5,421 nucleotides of DNA from Acidobacteriota bacterium (GTDB lineage: Bacteria > Acidobacteriota > Terriglobia > Bryobacterales > JACQDG01): contig JACQDI010000682.1 in the NCBI GenBank assembly GCA_016201195.1, positions 1 through 5,421 on the forward strand. Direction: 5' to 3'. A program made the translations under genes and the position numbers. Shown piece after piece: positions 4,955 through 5,421 of the stretch. Under the pieces are notes generated by a model. The model saw only the letters and a list, made by a program, of their open reading frames with translations. It made no database searches and was not told the origin of the DNA. Position 1 is the stretch's first letter, and the number at the start of each line of letters is the position of its first letter.

Positions 4955-5271
4955 TTGAGCACCCTCCTCCGCAGCCTCGGGCCGGCCGGTCGGTCAGTCA
5001 GCCTAAAACCCCGGTCTCTGCCGACATCGGCCTGCGCAGCCGATCCAGCGGGCTGTGCACCCTCAGCCCGCCACGATGCGTTGGAGTTCTGCATTACGCC
5101 TGCCCTTCCAGTAGGTGGCAGGAAACACTCTGGATTAAACCTCAGCTTGGCAGGCGAGTCAAGCAAACCGGCAGGGAACCAACCGAACCCACACGGCAGC
5201 ACTCGCGCAACGTCGCGGATGGCGGCTCCACGATCCACCACCCACGATCCGCCCCGTGGCATAATGACGCG
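4955..5271. other. Gene-poor stretch with tandem GC-rich stem-loops
   Basis: No convincing gene was found in these 317 bases. Two perfect stem-loops lie side by side: ATCGGC/GCCGAT (5026-5044, 7-base loop) and GCGGGCTG/CAGCCCGC (5048-5071, 8-base loop). A GGCCGGCC palindrome (4980-4987) sits next to four tetranucleotides of the kind GGTC/AGTC. Together with the two stem-loops in the adjacent small ORF they form a chain of hairpins over about 210 bases. Reading the minus strand, this could be a structured leader or non-coding RNA; no known RNA class was recognised. A 108-aa minus-strand frame covers it but has no protein-like character or ribosome site. Confidence 0.5.
5260..5271 (+). promoter_or_regulatory. 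Possible -10 for a leaderless nuclease transcript
   Basis: CATAAT (5260-5265) matches the -10 consensus at five of six bases and ends six bases before the GTG at 5272. A transcript starting at the usual distance would begin on or very near that GTG, so the mRNA would be leaderless, in agreement with the lack of a ribosome site. The -35 position (5237-5242) does not resemble TTGACA. Confidence 0.35.
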
Positions 5272-5421
5272 GTGGTGCTCCTCGAGTCCTCAAGTTCTCC
5301 AATCCTCAAATCCGCCGTGGTTTTCCTGCTGGCGATCCGGATGGCGTCCGGTTGGGGGCCGGAGGGGCACAAGATCACCGGGCGGATTGCTGAAAAATAC
5401 CTCACCTCGCGAGCGAAGCGT
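5272..5421 (+). CDS. S1/P1 nuclease family protein, N-terminus (partial)
   Basis: The first 50 codons are present before the right edge. After a hydrophobic export segment (K13, then SAVVFLLAIRMASG) the sequence reads WGPEGHKITGRIAEKYLTSRAKR. This matches the mature start of S1/P1 nucleases, WGxxGHxxxxxIAxxxL. In this family the mature N-terminal Trp (W28 here) and the His five residues later (H33) are ligands of the trinuclear zinc centre that cleaves single-stranded DNA and RNA; phospholipase C shares the fold. The protein is predicted to be exported to the periplasm or outside. Start options in frame are GTG at 5272 or 5275; a GTG at 5317 would leave too short a signal peptide. It is the only plus-strand gene, so it is divergent from all others. 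The remaining metal ligands lie outside the window. Confidence 0.8.
   Translation, partial: MVLLESSSSPILKSAVVFLLAIRMASGWGPEGHKITGRIAEKYLTSRAKR

Noticed and set aside
4832..5071. Retron or group II intron RNA
   Set aside because: No reverse transcriptase in the window and no domain V-like hairpin; only generic stem-loops can be shown.
4936..5262. Minus-strand 108-aa frame
   Set aside because: No ribosome site, low-complexity Arg/Gly/Pro composition, and it covers perfect stem-loops; more likely non-coding.
5142..5405. Minus-strand 87-aa frame at the right edge
   Set aside because: Antisense of the S1/P1 nuclease start, which has a clear WGxxGH motif.

Overview
The window looks like a fragment of a GC-rich soil-type bacterial chromosome. 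The best guess is Acidobacteria of the Solibacter/Bryobacter kind. The reasons are a TonB-dependent receptor start with a CarboxypepD-regulatory-like module, coupled Gfo/Idh/MocA genes, a TIGR03067-type protein and an S1/P1 nuclease. This assignment rests on gene content recognised by eye, not on a search. Almost everything is on the minus strand; only the right-edge nuclease is on the plus strand.

Left part (1-1925, all minus): the N-terminus of an exported TonB-receptor-like protein with its own TTGACA promoter; a cold shock protein (67 aa) with an extended -10 promoter, a leader of about 105 nt and a clear intrinsic terminator; a 37-nt imperfect palindrome; and a 303-aa conserved-looking protein of unknown function.

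Middle (2011-3623, minus): two translationally coupled genes (TAATG overlap). The first encodes a 145-aa protein that resembles only the C-terminal domain of Gfo/Idh/MocA oxidoreductases. The second is a full-length Gfo/Idh/MocA oxidoreductase carrying an in-frame 12-bp minisatellite. Together they look like a small sugar or polyol oxidoreductase operon.

Right-middle (3637-4954, minus) is an accessory patch: a small basic ORF, a TIGR03067-type protein, a decapitated toxin tail, an intact CopG-type antitoxin, and a 67-bp site with the architecture of an integron attC (R''/R' boxes and a long stem with one unpaired base). The antitoxin's reading frame runs into this site, and a short two-helix membrane protein starts just after it. 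A toxin-antitoxin gene ending in an attC-like hairpin is the classic form of a chromosomal integron cassette. No integrase is present and only one site was found, so this would be a stray or decayed cassette.

Right edge: about 320 bases with several GC-rich stem-loops and no convincing gene, then on the plus strand the start of an S1/P1-family zinc nuclease with a possible leaderless GTG start. No rRNA, tRNA or CRISPR array was seen.
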